Shown here: positions 32,601 to 44,240 of the stretch, piece after piece
Position numbering within the stretch: the first letter of the stretch is position 1
Layout of the letters: each line of letters begins with the position of its first letter
Source of the DNA: Hetaerina americana
Taxonomy: Eukaryota > Arthropoda > Insecta > Odonata > Calopterygidae
DNA length: 64,000 nt
Assembly: GCA_022747635.1 (NCBI GenBank)
Contig: JAKTNV010000009.1
Span: 32,278,622 to 32,342,621, forward strand
Reading direction: 5' to 3'
Program-made: the position numbers and the translations under genes
The notes under the pieces: generated by a model
What the model was told of the DNA's origin: nothing
Database searches by the model: none
Seen by the model: only the letters and a program-made list of their open reading frames with translations

Positions 32601-34817
32601 CTCTATAAGTTATTGCTCCCCTCTATAAAATATGTATTCATGGGTATTTTAATGGATAAATACCCATGCGGATATTTACAATGTTTCAAAAATGCTCTTT
32701 AAATATTTTTGGCATAAAAAATGCAAGCTTTATTTCTATATAGCACTATTTATTCCATGCACATGAGTTTTGCTCCCGTGTATGCCGTAATATAATAAAT
32801 TTCAACTTCTATCCTTTATCAATTATACTCCCCGTTTAATATGGTATTTTTAAATTTTATCGAAAACTTATGTTTATAATTATTACAATTTTACGGTCAT
32901 ACGCTTGGGTTTTCCGTTGAACAATGAATGTACTCATGGAGTTAGCATCGTGAGGTTCCTCAGAATATTTTTCAGTAGATTTTTAGTACTTTTAGTTCTA
33001 TATCAATAATAGTAATTTTTTTAATTACCTCGTTTTTTGTTTTAATTTGATAAATGCATTAGGTTTTTCATTCGCTAAATAGAGAACCAACTTCAATATG
33101 CATCGCTAGACTTCTATTCTGCATTTAAGGGGTCTCTTGGGAGCCATAAACATTTTCAACGATCAGATATCTACTGCAGTGACTTGGTACGTTTCAACCC
33201 ATTATATTTCCAGTATCACAACGACTCGAGACATAATCGATAATCGTCCAACAATATTACATTTGTTTTCATTAATTATCAAAGTCAATTAAAGTCTAAA
33301 GGATTTATTAACAGAGTGAAAGATTTTGAAAGAAGTTTGAAAAAATCTAATTCAGGAAATTACGACAAAATGTTTAGATAGTATTTGCATTTCTTCTTTG
33401 AAAGATCATTTTATATTATTTCCCAGGGCTTATTTAATATGAAATGTGTTCACCGAGTCGATGCTATGAGTATTCCCTATAAAATTACCAAGAAGTAACC
33501 TATCAATAAGCTTTTGAGCTATGAGACACTTAAATAACAAAGATTTACGACACAATCGTTGCTATTTGTGAGAATAAAACATTTCGCACAAATTGAGGCC
33601 GATATATTTGATCCCCAAGGACTATTTCCGATTATTTTTACAGTTACTTCCTGAGAGCATAAACAACACCTCCCACCATTTTTCTCCCCGAACGCATTGA
33701 TTATAAACACCAACACTGTCATCCGTCAAAGGTTATCACTGCAGTGCCTGGCCAAACTTCGCCTTCCGTGGCCCATAACGCGCCGGAATTAGCATAAGCT
33801 CCCAGCATTTTTCCCTGGGACCACGATAAAAAAGCACCGTTCCTCCGAGGAGAATTTGGAAGGAGGGTGGGTGGGAAGGGCTTTGAAGATTTTTCCCGGG
33901 GGTGATAAATTTGTATCACGTGAGGTGCGGTTGTGAGGGTGGCCGGGAGAGGGAAGGATGCTGCAGCGGCGATCGCTGCCTCCGCAGCCGCGGGATATTA
34001 TTTATCTCCCCCTATCCCCTCCGCTTTTAATTCCGTCGGCTGCTGAGATCAGAGAAATGGTGAAGAAGATGGGGGGTTGTCTTCCGCGGACGGCATTAAA
34101 CGGCTCCGCCCCATTCTCCTCCCTACCATCCTCTGAGGGCAATATTTTCGGAGAAAACCGCCTCTTATATATTAGAAAGTACCGTAAAACTTCACGGCGT
34201 TCGCGTACTTGTTTCTGGAAGTTGAACCCCCCGCGGGTGGGTGAGGAGAAGGCAAAGGAAGGAACGGGATAAAAAGGGGCCGGGGAAAAGACTTCTTTAA
34301 CTTCCGTGCAATGCAGTTCCCTGCGCTTTTAAGTGTTTTCGGATGGGAATCCTGCCGGTGCAGCAAGTAGTTTCATGGTTCTTTTTTGGCGATTTCGCAG
34401 TGAGTATAGCTTAGACTGCGGAAAGAAGCATTTTCCTGAGGAATAAATTTGAATTGTTTCGTGCCTGAAGTGCAAAACGACTCAGTTATTTTCTATTAAA
34501 ATTTGAGCGCAGAATAATGATCAACCAGCGAGAAAACCAGAGCTATATAATAATGGAACGTTTATGTAATTTAATCCATCAGTAAATGCTTTTAAATAGT
34601 GTAAAGAAAATTATCTTTTGAAAGTAACTTCTACGATTCTGCTTAATTTATTGTCATTGAAAACAAGAATTACAATAGCAATGGTTATAAGTAAACCGAT
34701 ATTCACACAGCTTACCTCAAATGCTATTTTATCCACTACCTACAGGAAAGTTTTGTGAAACTAACAGAGGTATTTTAATATTAGGACAGGAAATATTGTA
34801 AAAATATTGTGGGATAT
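29612..34817. other. No gene seen
   Basis: AT-rich sequence with GC-richer patches at about 30430-30640 and 33840-34290. Open frames there show no domain. A neuroligin exon encoding the nucleophile-elbow region would be expected upstream of 37019, but none was recognised. Confidence 0.5.
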
Positions 34818-34944
34818 GAAACAAATTCAAAGTGCAAAAATCATTCGCCTTGACCGGGCAAATGATTTTTACATATTGAAATTATTGCATTCTAATGCAC
34901 ATTAGTCGATGACTCCGTTAAAAGTTACTGTTGCGGCAACTTTC
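34818..34944 (+). mobile_element. MITE-like hairpin element, copy 2
   Basis: The core AAAAATCATTCGCC faces GGGCAAATGATTTTT as a foldback; outer arms GAAACAAATTC and GAAATTATTGC flank it, and the block AAAGTTACTGTTGCGGCAAC ends it. Order and sequence match the 54.9-kb copy in reverse orientation and the weaker copy at 11.3 kb. It is non-coding. Confidence 0.75.
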
Positions 34945-35082
34945 CCATTTTCTTTAAATTCATATTTTCATCTCTCAGAATTCTTCAAATTTTAATTGGT
35001 AGTTAGTTAGGTAGGTAGTGGATAAAATAGCATTTGAGGCTAGGAAATGTAAGAGGAGATAAGATAGATAAGTGTAAATACG

Positions 35083-35940
35083 CTATTTTTGAGGCATTAA
35101 TTTGGAGAATGGGAGGCAAATGAGATATATTCGTAGGCCAATGAAAAAAACACTTGTCATGGTATCATTCTTGTATCGCAGTCTGCCGTCCATGATCACT
35201 AAGCTGTGATCGTTATTTATATCTGCGTCGGGGTAGCTCTTACTCGTCTTAACTTGGTTCTTCCTGACAAGGATGTACATAGTCAATTTGCTATCGTGCA
35301 TTGTCTCCTGGCATCTTCTTCTCGAATGTTGATGGAAGATCGTATTTACCACTGCCATGTTTTTCTCGTTGCAGAATTCTATCAGTTTCTCTCCCGCGGC
35401 GTTTGTTTTCCCAACCCGAAATATCTCACGCTACTTCCCTCTCGCCCCTAGCCGACCACATCTATCTCCCATTACTATGAGGTTTTTCTTCCCTTTTACT
35501 GTTCCTAGAACCTCTTCTAGTTGTTCGTATACTTCCTTTCTACTTCTATTTCCTCATCTGAATGGCCGTACGTCGTCATATACACCTGTACTATGGCTGT
35601 ATCCGTAGGTTCTGCGTCTATCATCAGTTTCCTTTCATTGTATTGCCAGCACGATATTATTTTCCTTACCAATTTCTTCGTGAGTATGATGCCTACACCT
35701 GCCATTTTCTGGTTGTCTCCCGAGTATATCACCCTGTAGCCGTCGCTTCAGAAGTCGTTCGCCCCTGCCCACTTCATTTCGCTCAATCCCATGATGTATA
35801 TCCCAGCCTATCCACCTCCGGCTTTGCATTTTCTAATTTCCAGCACACCCCTAATGACCTCACTAACTAAAATATCCCCTATTCTGCATTTATTCAACTT
35901 GACTGTTCCCCTCCCGGTAGTCCCCACCCGGAGATCCGAT
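35083..35940 (-). pseudogene. Broken RTE-type retrotransposon endonuclease
   Basis: Read on the minus strand from about 35940: GVLEIRKCKAGGG, then MGLSEMKWAGAN, GYRVIYSGDNQKMAGVGII, TDTAIVQVYMTTYGHSDEEI, and after frameshifts NMAVVNTIFHQHSRRR, SYPDADINNDHSLVIM and RLRYKN. These are successive blocks of the apurinic-like endonuclease domain of RTE-type non-LTR elements (annotated in many arthropods as craniofacial development protein 2-like). The SDH-type catalytic end appears as NDH. There are at least three frame changes and in-frame stops, and no reverse transcriptase follows to the left of 35083. It is a dead 5' fragment. Confidence 0.85.
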
Positions 35941-36007
35941 TGGGGTATTAACTAACATCCGGAATATTTTACCCGGAGTAAGGCCATCATGTCATATTTG
36001 AATGCAA

Positions 36008-36043
36008 GCCACCACATTATTCTAGGGAGAATAATGTGGTGGC
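36008..36043. repeat. Perfect 16-bp inverted repeat hairpin
   Basis: GCCACCACATTATTCT and its exact reverse complement are separated by AGGG. It has no coding context. Confidence 0.85.
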
Positions 36044-36563
36044 ACCTTCCACATAGGTGATTTGATTTGAGACATATCGTTTGCATCATTATTAGACAGA
36101 GAATATTGTCTCTCATGCAAGTCAAAAAAACAATTTTAGGATGACATCATATAAGGACGATAAGTGTTACGGACAATGGACACTTGGGAGTTCTTGATCA
36201 AAAATCATATGGCATTTAAATGTGTATCAGCTCATTTGAAGGACAATGGTCGACTGTTCCACGTATTTCAATCAATTTTGATGACCCAAAAATCAGAGCT
36301 AAGGACGGAAACGGGACTTGTGCTAAATGGTTTCAACCTAACGGCGGTCAATGTTTGGTCAGTGAAGTTTTCACATAAACTATATTTTAGCAAAATGCTT
36401 CCTGCTTTTGCAACCAATTCCTTAGGTTGTTTTTCTTCATCAAAAAAATTAAAATAAGAATATATGAGTAATATGAATTGATGAGAGGAGGAATGGTTAA
36501 GGAATCAGTAGCTAATATATATTATATTTTATAAAATACTAGAAATACGCGTTCCTAGTTCCT

Positions 36564-36609
36564 ATTCATTAAAAGGTCTCTTTTCTATAAAAGAGACCTT
36601 TTAATGAAT
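36564..36609. repeat. Perfect 20-bp inverted repeat hairpin
   Basis: ATTCATTAAAAGGTCTCTTT and its reverse complement surround a loop of about six bases. It lies about 400 bases before the first neuroligin exon of the window. Confidence 0.85.
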
Positions 36610-37018
36610 TCAGTGATCTCCAGCTCAAATTAATGAAATTCCATAATGACTGAACAAGTAATCTTTGTATATTCTTAGAATAACCGCATAATAATTGCAC
36701 ATGTAGTCTAATTACTGTAAAAATTTAGTTTATTTATTCAGTGAAATCAGCAAAAGCTAATAAAAAGATATTCTTAAAATCTACTTCTTTCGCTCATCAA
36801 AGACCTTAAAATGCATTACAAAAAAGCGATGTAAGTTACACACAAATGGGCGGACTGACATTTTTTCTCTCCATCATCATTGAATCAATATTTTTCCTTT
36901 CCTGGTGGGTTACGCTTCCCCCTCAAACCCCATTTTTTTCCACCCCCCGTGTACTGAACTCCATAGATCGTAAGTTGCACTCGCCAACTGAACCCGTTGT
37001 TTTCTTCTCGACCCTCAG

Positions 37019-37366
37019 ATCTCCTGCACCGAGTGATCCTCTTGAGTGGGTCGGCACTCAGCCCGTGGGCCCTCCAGCGGGACCCGCTCTCCGTTAAGAG
37101 GAAAGTAGCCGAGCAGACGGGCTGCCACGGTGACCTGCTGGAGGACGACATCGCCCCTTGCCTCCGCGACAAGACCCTGGAGGAGCTGTTGGCCGTCTCG
37201 CCCGATCCCCCGCGCTTCCTCCCCGGCTTCGCGCCCTTCGTCGACGGCGCTGCCGTGCTCCTTTCCACCGAGACCGCCGGAGACGTGCTGTCAGCCACCG
37301 CGGCGGCCGCCGCCTCGCCACCCCACGGCTCCTCCTCCAGCCAATCGGGGTCGTCCGAATCGGAAG
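37019..37366 (+). CDS. Nlg: Neuroligin, exon 1 of the window (esterase-like domain)
   Basis: Neuroligins are postsynaptic adhesion receptors that bind neurexin through a catalytically dead cholinesterase-like ectodomain. This exon follows a pyrimidine-rich acceptor (CCCTCAG) in phase 1 and ends at a GTAAGT donor in phase 1. It encodes DLLHRVILLSGSALSPWALQ, the block right after the nucleophile elbow, then a cysteine pair (CHGDLLEDDIAPC) and FLPGFAPFVDGAAVLLS. The last 35 codons turn into an Ala/Ser-rich insert (SATAAAAASPPHG, then SSSSQSGSSESEG). Exons for the N-terminal half, including the elbow itself, are not seen in the preceding 37 kb, so the gene is partial here. GC content rises sharply over the exon. 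Confidence 0.93.
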
Positions 37367-38891
37367 GTAAGTTGGACGACCAAATGCGGCAGTCCATTTC
37401 CTTCTCAGTCCCCGGTTTCCTTTCGACAACAATGGAAATTTTACGAGGTGCGTCGTCGGGATCTGCTGGCGTTAGTTACGCCGTAGGTCTACGCCCGTGC
37501 AGGTTGTGGGTTTAAATGGTGGGGGGTAATGTTTTATCTCAATTTCTAGCATAGGCGCCAAGACGCCAGCACGATTAATTAAGGCCTTTGATTTGGTTTA
37601 AGTGTCAATTTCTCCTTTGGAACTCACGCTTTCCAATTCAGCAAAGTACGGTGAGTTCACAATAATGACGTTTTCTCACCCAGCTTCCACCCCATTTTAT
37701 CGTTTGTCGTTTCAATTTAAGTCATTTTTCGCCATTTTCATGTTTTTTTTCCCAACCAGCACCCGGTTCACTCCATTTATGTCCCCTAGCCAAGGAATAC
37801 GAGTAATATGATCAAAACACATTTCGTTACTAACATCTGTTACCTCAAATTGAACTACCGAGTGCGTGTGCGATGCGATGGGAATGTAAACTGACTAATC
37901 ACTCTGCTGACAAATAAAGTCAAGACTCAAGATGACGGACGTGGAAAAAATCACGTGAAAATAAATTCGTGTTTTTTCATTTATTCGTTTCAAACAATAC
38001 GGATATTTTCTTAAGTGAAAAAAGTGGTGCACTATCGGTGGAAAAAAAAACCTCGTTATTCATCTCTTTGCTGATTTTTTTAAATGTTCCATTCAAGAGA
38101 TACAATCCAAAGATTTCTCAATTTTGTAAAACCTCCTTTTTCTAATCTTAATGCCATGTATATACGCAGAACGGTAGGAAAAAACACAGTACTCGAGGCA
38201 TCACTATACTGCGGAAGAAAATTTTCTCGAAGGACAAAATGAATGTAATACTTTTGTGAATTACGATATATGATTAAAGCTACTCTTTATATCATGACAA
38301 GCTTCTTAATTTGTTCATGTCTGTGATAAGGTTGACAACAATTGCTTTACCGTTAGCAAAGAGCATTCAAAATGACATCATAAATAAGGCAAACAGCCAG
38401 AAAACAAAGCAATAAACCAGTAAAAAATGCAATCAGAATGTAGATGCATAAACGCTAAATGGAACAACAAATACTATAGAGTATCTTAAATTACCGATTA
38501 TAAGACTCTGAAAGCCGCATTGGTTAAAAGACAGACAGTACTCAAATAAATTAATTTCGTGGAAATAAGGCATGGAAGAATGTACATCGACATGGAAAAG
38601 GATAATTTGAATGTAATAAATAGATATTTCCATTTATAATTGAGACAGTCTTTACAACAGTCATACTTTCCCGGAAGTTTTGGTCGAAAAATTATCTCAT
38701 GGTCTGTCAGAGCCAATTTGATACTCGTGGAAACTTTTTAGCCACGATGGTCTTAATAATACATCTGAGGATAGAAGCAATTGACTTAACTCGTAAGGTG
38801 GCTTCGTAAGCGAAAATTTCTGTCGGGAGATGGTCGACATGAACGACAAAATTGACCCAAAGAGGGATACGAGATATTAGAAGCAATCATA

Positions 38892-39644
38892 CGAGGGTCA
38901 TCCGGAAAGTAGTACCCGTTCGTGAAATAAAGACACAAAAGTAAATATTAACAAACATAAAAAATTTTATTTGAAAGAGGATACTTTAAACTACTTCTCA
39001 ACATAATCTCCAAGCAAATTAAGGCATTTGTCATAACGTGTGACAAGTTTCTGTATTCCTGCTGCATAGTCCTTCGCCGCCAGCTCATTGAGATACGCGA
39101 GGGACCCATCTTGCACAAATTTTTGCATAATGCAGATGGTGTTTAACAATTTCATGAACAATTGTTCGAGAAACATTGGGAAAATGCTCACAGATGTCAT
39201 CAATTGTGACGCGCCGATCGTTCCTCACGAATTCGTCAACTGAGCTCACCAGTTGGTCTGTAATGACAGACGGTCTCTCCGAACGCTCATCGTCGTGTGT
39301 GTTCCCCCTCCCCATGTTGAAGTTGCGACACCACCGCCAAACAGACGACTCGTCCATTACATTGTCTCCATACACCTCCTTTAATTGGCGATGAATATCA
39401 CATGGGCGAACGTTTCTTGCATTGAGGAATTTAATCACTGCCCTCACTTCACAACTGGCGGCGTTCTCAATTTTTTTAAACATTGTAAACAATCACAGAA
39501 ACAACACAGGCAATGCTAGCGTCACGCAACTTGGCTCAGAGAAGGCAGACAAGCCACTGAAGCTATCTGACCTCGTCCAGCGGCTACTCGCGTCGTCAGC
39601 ACTTCATGCGGCACGAACGGGTACTACTTTCCGGATGACCCTCG
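38892..39644 (-). mobile_element. Deleted mariner with perfect 33-bp inverted repeats
   Basis: Both ends carry the same 33-base terminal repeat (CGAGGGTCATCCGGAAAGTA at the outer end), exact on both sides. A TA precedes the left end; the right side reads TG beside a TA-rich tract, so the expected TA duplication is one base off. At 753 bp it is little more than half of a full mariner. The minus strand encodes the N-terminal DNA-binding part (about 39085-39484: VRAVIKFLNARN, then VYGDNVMDESSVWRWCRNF) and the C-terminus in a shifted frame (LNELAAKDYAAGIQKLV, then YDKCLNLLGDYVEK, stop at 38991). The whole catalytic domain is missing. It could be mobilised only by a transposase acting in trans. 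Confidence 0.92.
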
Positions 39645-39646
39645 TG

Positions 39647-39700
39647 TGTATATATATATATATGTATACATATATGTATACATATATTTTTATATATATG
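39647..39700. repeat. TA/TATACA-rich simple repeat
   Basis: Alternating TATATA and TATGTATACA units directly follow the right end of the mariner at 38892-39644. Confidence 0.75.
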
Positions 39701-40141
39701 ATTATGTAGATACATACACACATATACAACCACAAAGTATATATTTTACTCATCAAGTTCGCGATTCCCTGTTCCTTAGGTTTCTTATACTCCTTGCCAT
39801 GTGAATACCGTCGACAATTTTCAAACTTGACTTTTTTGGTATCCTTCCTTTTAAACCAAACACTCTTATATCGTATTTACCCATATCTTGAACCCTATCA
39901 TTCCAAATGACCGGAATTATGTTGTAGAGTTCATTCACTTTTCCATCTTAGTGTGTTTACCTCTACACCATTTTATAAGTCGAAATAAAAATATTTCATA
40001 TTTGGCTATCCTATTGAAATTCCTTTTAATTAAAATCAATCCATATATACTTCTATATCATGATAATTATTGCATTAAATCCATTACCTATGTCTTTGAC
40101 TGAATTATATTTTGAATTCTATGTCTACATCATTCACAAGG

Positions 40142-40863
40142 TCTGTTCCAAAAGTAGTAGGACTGAGTTGATTAAAAATGATTTGTTGCCAGAATCTATT
40201 TATTCACTCAAAAATCTTCGAAGCGTCGCAAGAAGAAGAGACCTTGTGCGTTCATACACCGCTGCCTGCGGGTTTTCCAAGCCCTGCACACCTACTAGGA
40301 GGCGGTGCCCGGAATGCTGCTAAGCTCCCTTGTCACGGCCTGTTGTAACGCTCCCCTCGTGGTGACGTCCTTCAGCACGGATTTGAGGCGGGGAAAAGGA
40401 AGAAGTCGGGTTGGGTAACGCCAGGACTCTAGGGTGGCTGAGGCATGATCGAAAATCTCTTGGCATATCCACGTGTGAGTTTTCCTTTGTTCGTCCGAGA
40501 GCCCTCGTGGTACCAACTTCGCACATACCTTTCTCATGCCCATGTTTTCGGTCACAAGTTTATACACATCACTTTTAGGGAAGCCAAGCTCATTAGAAAC
40601 CATGCGAATACTTAATCTGCGATCCCTGTCCAATTAAACCTTAACTCTTGCAAGAATTTCGTCCCTTTTTGAGGTTTAAGAGCGTCCTAAAGATTCGGCG
40701 TCTTCAACATCTTGTCTACTTCCCCCAAAAAAATTGTGCCACTCAAACACAGCCGATTTACCCATGGCGTTATCACCATGAGCTGCCGTGAGCATCTCAT
40801 GAGCCTCTTTCCCGGTTTTACCCAGTTTCACGGAAAATTTGATGGCGTAGTGCGCTGTTCCAT
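40142..40863 (-). pseudogene. Internally deleted mariner transposase relic
   Basis: The minus strand reads, from about 40850, HYAIKFSVKLGKTGKEAHEM, GDNAMGKSAVFEWHNFFGG and DVEDAESLGRS followed by a stop, then LDRDRRLSIRMVSNELGF and MRKVCAKLVPRGLSDEQRK. After the deletion it continues with LLPFPRLKSVLKDV and, shifted, CRAWKTRRQRCMNAQG. The N- and C-terminal thirds remain; the catalytic centre is gone. A possible inverted repeat end (AGGTCTGTTCCAAAAGTAGT) lies at 40141 without a partner. It is unrelated in its ends to the mariner 500 bases upstream. Confidence 0.85.
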
Positions 40864-42512
40864 CAACCGTTTTATGACGGAAGATAACTAGGTCACGTTA
40901 TAGATGTTTCGCAAACGAACGAGCCACACTCCGCAAAGGATTGGAGCGAACATCTATCGTCCTCAAGTCTTTCCTAAGACTCCCCTCCCTCGAATTCAGC
41001 CAGAGAAACTGCCACCCGTCCGTATCCGGGAAAAAATAAGTCATATTACTTTTGAGATGGACCTTGTAACTTATGAGCAAACGAAGAGGTATCACTTAGG
41101 TATTAGGTACTGAGTGTATAGTAAGGGCATAAGGAAGACTGCTGGGAGAAATTCGACGGAAGGAAGGGAAAGTGGAGACAGGAGATATGGAGATGCAATG
41201 AACTGTTAAAGAGTTTGACAAAGGGAAGAATAGTGGGTAAATAAAGTTGACAGAGGAAAATATTACGCAGGTATAGAGAAATTTAGTATGAATGGAGGAA
41301 GACAAACTGTTAGGCTGAAAAATGGCTTATTTTATATTGGGTCGTTTGAGTATTTTTTGTCATGTTCGGCTGGTTATAAAACTAAACCAGTCCATAAACG
41401 TTGTGTCCTAAATTCTCCCTGAAAGAGCGAGAAATGTCTTTGAGGAAAATCATTAACGTAGTCCGAACATTGGTTTCTCTTCTATGAAGTTGCTTGCCAT
41501 TCCTTTAACATCGTTCTAATTGCGGGATAGCCCGCAGTTTCTTTGAAAATGCGCAGGGGTACTGTGAGTAATAATGTGCTTTCCTATTTTAATTTTAAGC
41601 TTATGTTATCCCAGATTTTAGCATGACTACTAGTTTTGAATAATTTTCTTTTATTTAAGTGACACACTACAAGACGCTCGTGGATGTAAAGTTCTTTGTT
41701 TCTCAATGCATTTTTATGTTATATCATCTTATTAAAAATATTTAGATTTGGGCATCACGCAGGCATAAAATTATCTTTATAAAATTTTTTTATCCTTTGG
41801 AATTTGCGATGCGTAATTTACAGAGGATGCCAATTGCTAACGAACATTTCAGTGAGGCTTGGTCAAAAGCTGTGTAAAGCTCATACGTTATGCAGTTTAA
41901 TAACATTTAAATTTCTCGTTATTTAATTATTGGTAATGCTAAATTTGTAAAAACTTTTATATGGCTTACATGTTTATTAAAATATAAAAGAGAAATCATA
42001 TTTTCTGTGGACAGTTGAGTTTCTGAAATTGTCTCATCTGCCAGAATTGCCACTAGGAAAAAATTGCATTTCATTTACAAACATGCTAACTCATATGTAA
42101 TAATTTTGGTATCAAATATCTTACATAATCAATTTATCAAGGCAAAGATTTCTCTGCTTCTTTTGAGCGTTTGAAATTTCTTTTTAAAATTCCTTCAGCT
42201 CCCAAATTCCTTAGTATGTATTAATTTGGTTTCAGGCTTATCGGATTATGTACTCGTATATTCAAGGTAAATTATAAATCTCATTAATTTTTACCAATGC
42301 TTTTATAAATTAAATCCACCACCTTATGGTTCAAATTAACGGGGGCGACTGAGTTCAGAAACTTTTACAAAGCGTTGTAGATAGAATGCCTACGAAAGAA
42401 AGGTTTTTAGAGAATTATATGGAAATGGTTACCCAAATACAGACCGCTAAGATCTGTTGAGATGGCTTTCCTACAGTCACATCCACGAAGAAAATATGTG
42501 GTCACAATAATT

Positions 42513-42518
<6 letters not shown>

Positions 42519-42584
<66 letters not shown>

Positions 42585-42616
42585 CTCTTACTTGGTTGAC
42601 CAAGTAAGAGGAGTTT
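42519..42616. repeat. (TA)31 microsatellite with adjoining hairpin
   Basis: An uninterrupted TA tract runs 42519-42580. It is followed at once by an 18-base inverted repeat (AACTCTCTTACTTGGT, loop TG, ACCAAGTAAGAGGAGTTT) with one indel. A foldback element inserted in or next to the TA tract would explain it. Confidence 0.8.
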
Positions 42617-43422
42617 ATTTTTATCCTTTAAACTGCGGCCAACCGCTTGGTTTTTAAATAGAAACACTATTCGATTTCCGCTTGTAGGTACGTATGACCA
42701 TGCTTACCGGTGTGATACCACAGTACATAGTTTGGATATTTCTCAACCTTTACATGCTCAAATCCCGTTAAAATCCGTCGAACTTCCAAGTGAAGTTCTG
42801 AATATCAGATTTACATGAAAAGTTGCTGGTTTCTTTGTGAAAGGAGCTGACCTCTCCTCACATAGTTGTGTTAATTTCATACGCTTGAAGCCTAATTAAA
42901 GGGTGAACTGTACCCATACCAATCCAGAAAACCAACTTCGGTCAGATAGGCGCTGTCTTTCCTACCAACTTGGGGAAATGTCATTTGTACTCATTTACAA
43001 CCGCTACGAAATTATGAAGTTTTCCAAAAAAATCATTTTTTTTTAATTACTAAAATTTTATATTATCTTGCAAAGAAGTAGTACCTACATATTTTTATTG
43101 CACCGTTATAACGGAAACTTTCATGAGGAAACTTTTTTAGTTCACTGATAATGCACGGAGAAAAAGGTTTTAACGTGGTTAGTGCAAAAAAATATGAATG
43201 CAATAAATCTAGATATTAAGTAATTATAACTCTGGAGAAACAGCAGGTGGCGTGGGGAAAGGATCGCTTACCCCGAAGGTGTTCATGCCACATGACAAAA
43301 GGACTAAGATATCTAAAGGAGTTCCCCATCGATCAAAACAATCGACCGGGTTCATGCGACCCTTTCCTAATATACGTAGAAGATCTACAACAATTTCATT
43401 CCTACATCATTTTCCCCGACAG

Positions 43423-43734
43423 GTGGCGGCGAGAGCGGAGGTGATGGAGGCGAGGGAGGAGATGAGGGCACCGGGGGTTCGCGAGGAACCCCTTCAGTTC
43501 GCCCCCAGCCCAGGGCCGCCTCGAGGAAAGACCTGCTATTCACGCTGACCTCCACCGAGAGCTACCCAGACTTGTCGGCTCAGCAGCTCGAGTTCGGGCT
43601 GGACGAGCGGACGAGAGACCGCCTCCTCCGGACTTTCGTGAGGAACGCTTTCCTCTTCCACCGATCCGAAATCTTTTCCACGCTGAGGAACGAATACACG
43701 GACTGGGAGAGGAGGGGGTCTTCTTCCGCCGGAG
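43423..43734 (+). CDS. Nlg: Neuroligin, exon 2 of the window
   Basis: Acceptor CGACAG and donor GTTTGT; phase 1 in and phase 1 out, 312 bp. The first 30 codons continue the low-complexity insert (GGGESGGDGGEGGDEGTGG). Then comes the conserved esterase fold: RKDLLFTLTSTESYPDLSAQ, ERTRDRLLRTFVRNAFLFHR and NEYTDWER, the last being the usual YTDW mark of neuroligins. The donor GTTTGT is weaker than those of the other exons, but it is the only one that keeps the frame with the next exon. A frame shift of one base between published-looking frames is an artefact of reading into the intron. Confidence 0.92.
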
Positions 43735-44240
43735 GTTTGTACACTTCCGATTGAGTGACCCAAGACGGGTTTAGCCAGTTGGACACTTTGCCCCACTCCT
43801 CTCTGCACACTTTACTACAGCGCATCCTTCATTTGGAGCTATCTTCGAACCATTTGCTCGCCCATACTTTTCCATCGCTCAAATTTCTTTTTCTTCCTAA
43901 TATTCGTATTACTTTTCGTTCTTCCTAATACTCTTTACATTCAGTTTTTCATTCGATTATTTACTGAACAATCCTGCTTTAAGATTTAGTCTGTCGAACT
44001 AGAATTCCTCTTCGCTTTCATTTTTATCAAAGATCTTACACTTCCTTCATCCTTTCTAGCCCATCCAGCTAATCCATTCTTTCTCATGCCTCGCTCTATC
44101 GGACTAATTTGACTCTCTCCATCTCCCTTTTAGTAAACTCTCCCAACGTTCTCTCTATTTTTCCTTCTTCTTCTCAATTAGCTTATTGGTAATTTAAAAT
44201 CAAATGAATATATGATATGAACAAACTAATAGAAGCTTAG

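Larger units (their letters stand above)
37367..43422 (+). other. Neuroligin intron with two mariner relics
   Basis: A 6056-bp phase-1 intron (GTAAGT to GACAG). It contains the deleted mariners at 38892-39644 and 40142-40863 and the TA tract with adjoining hairpin at 42519-42616. No additional exon was seen. Confidence 0.8.
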
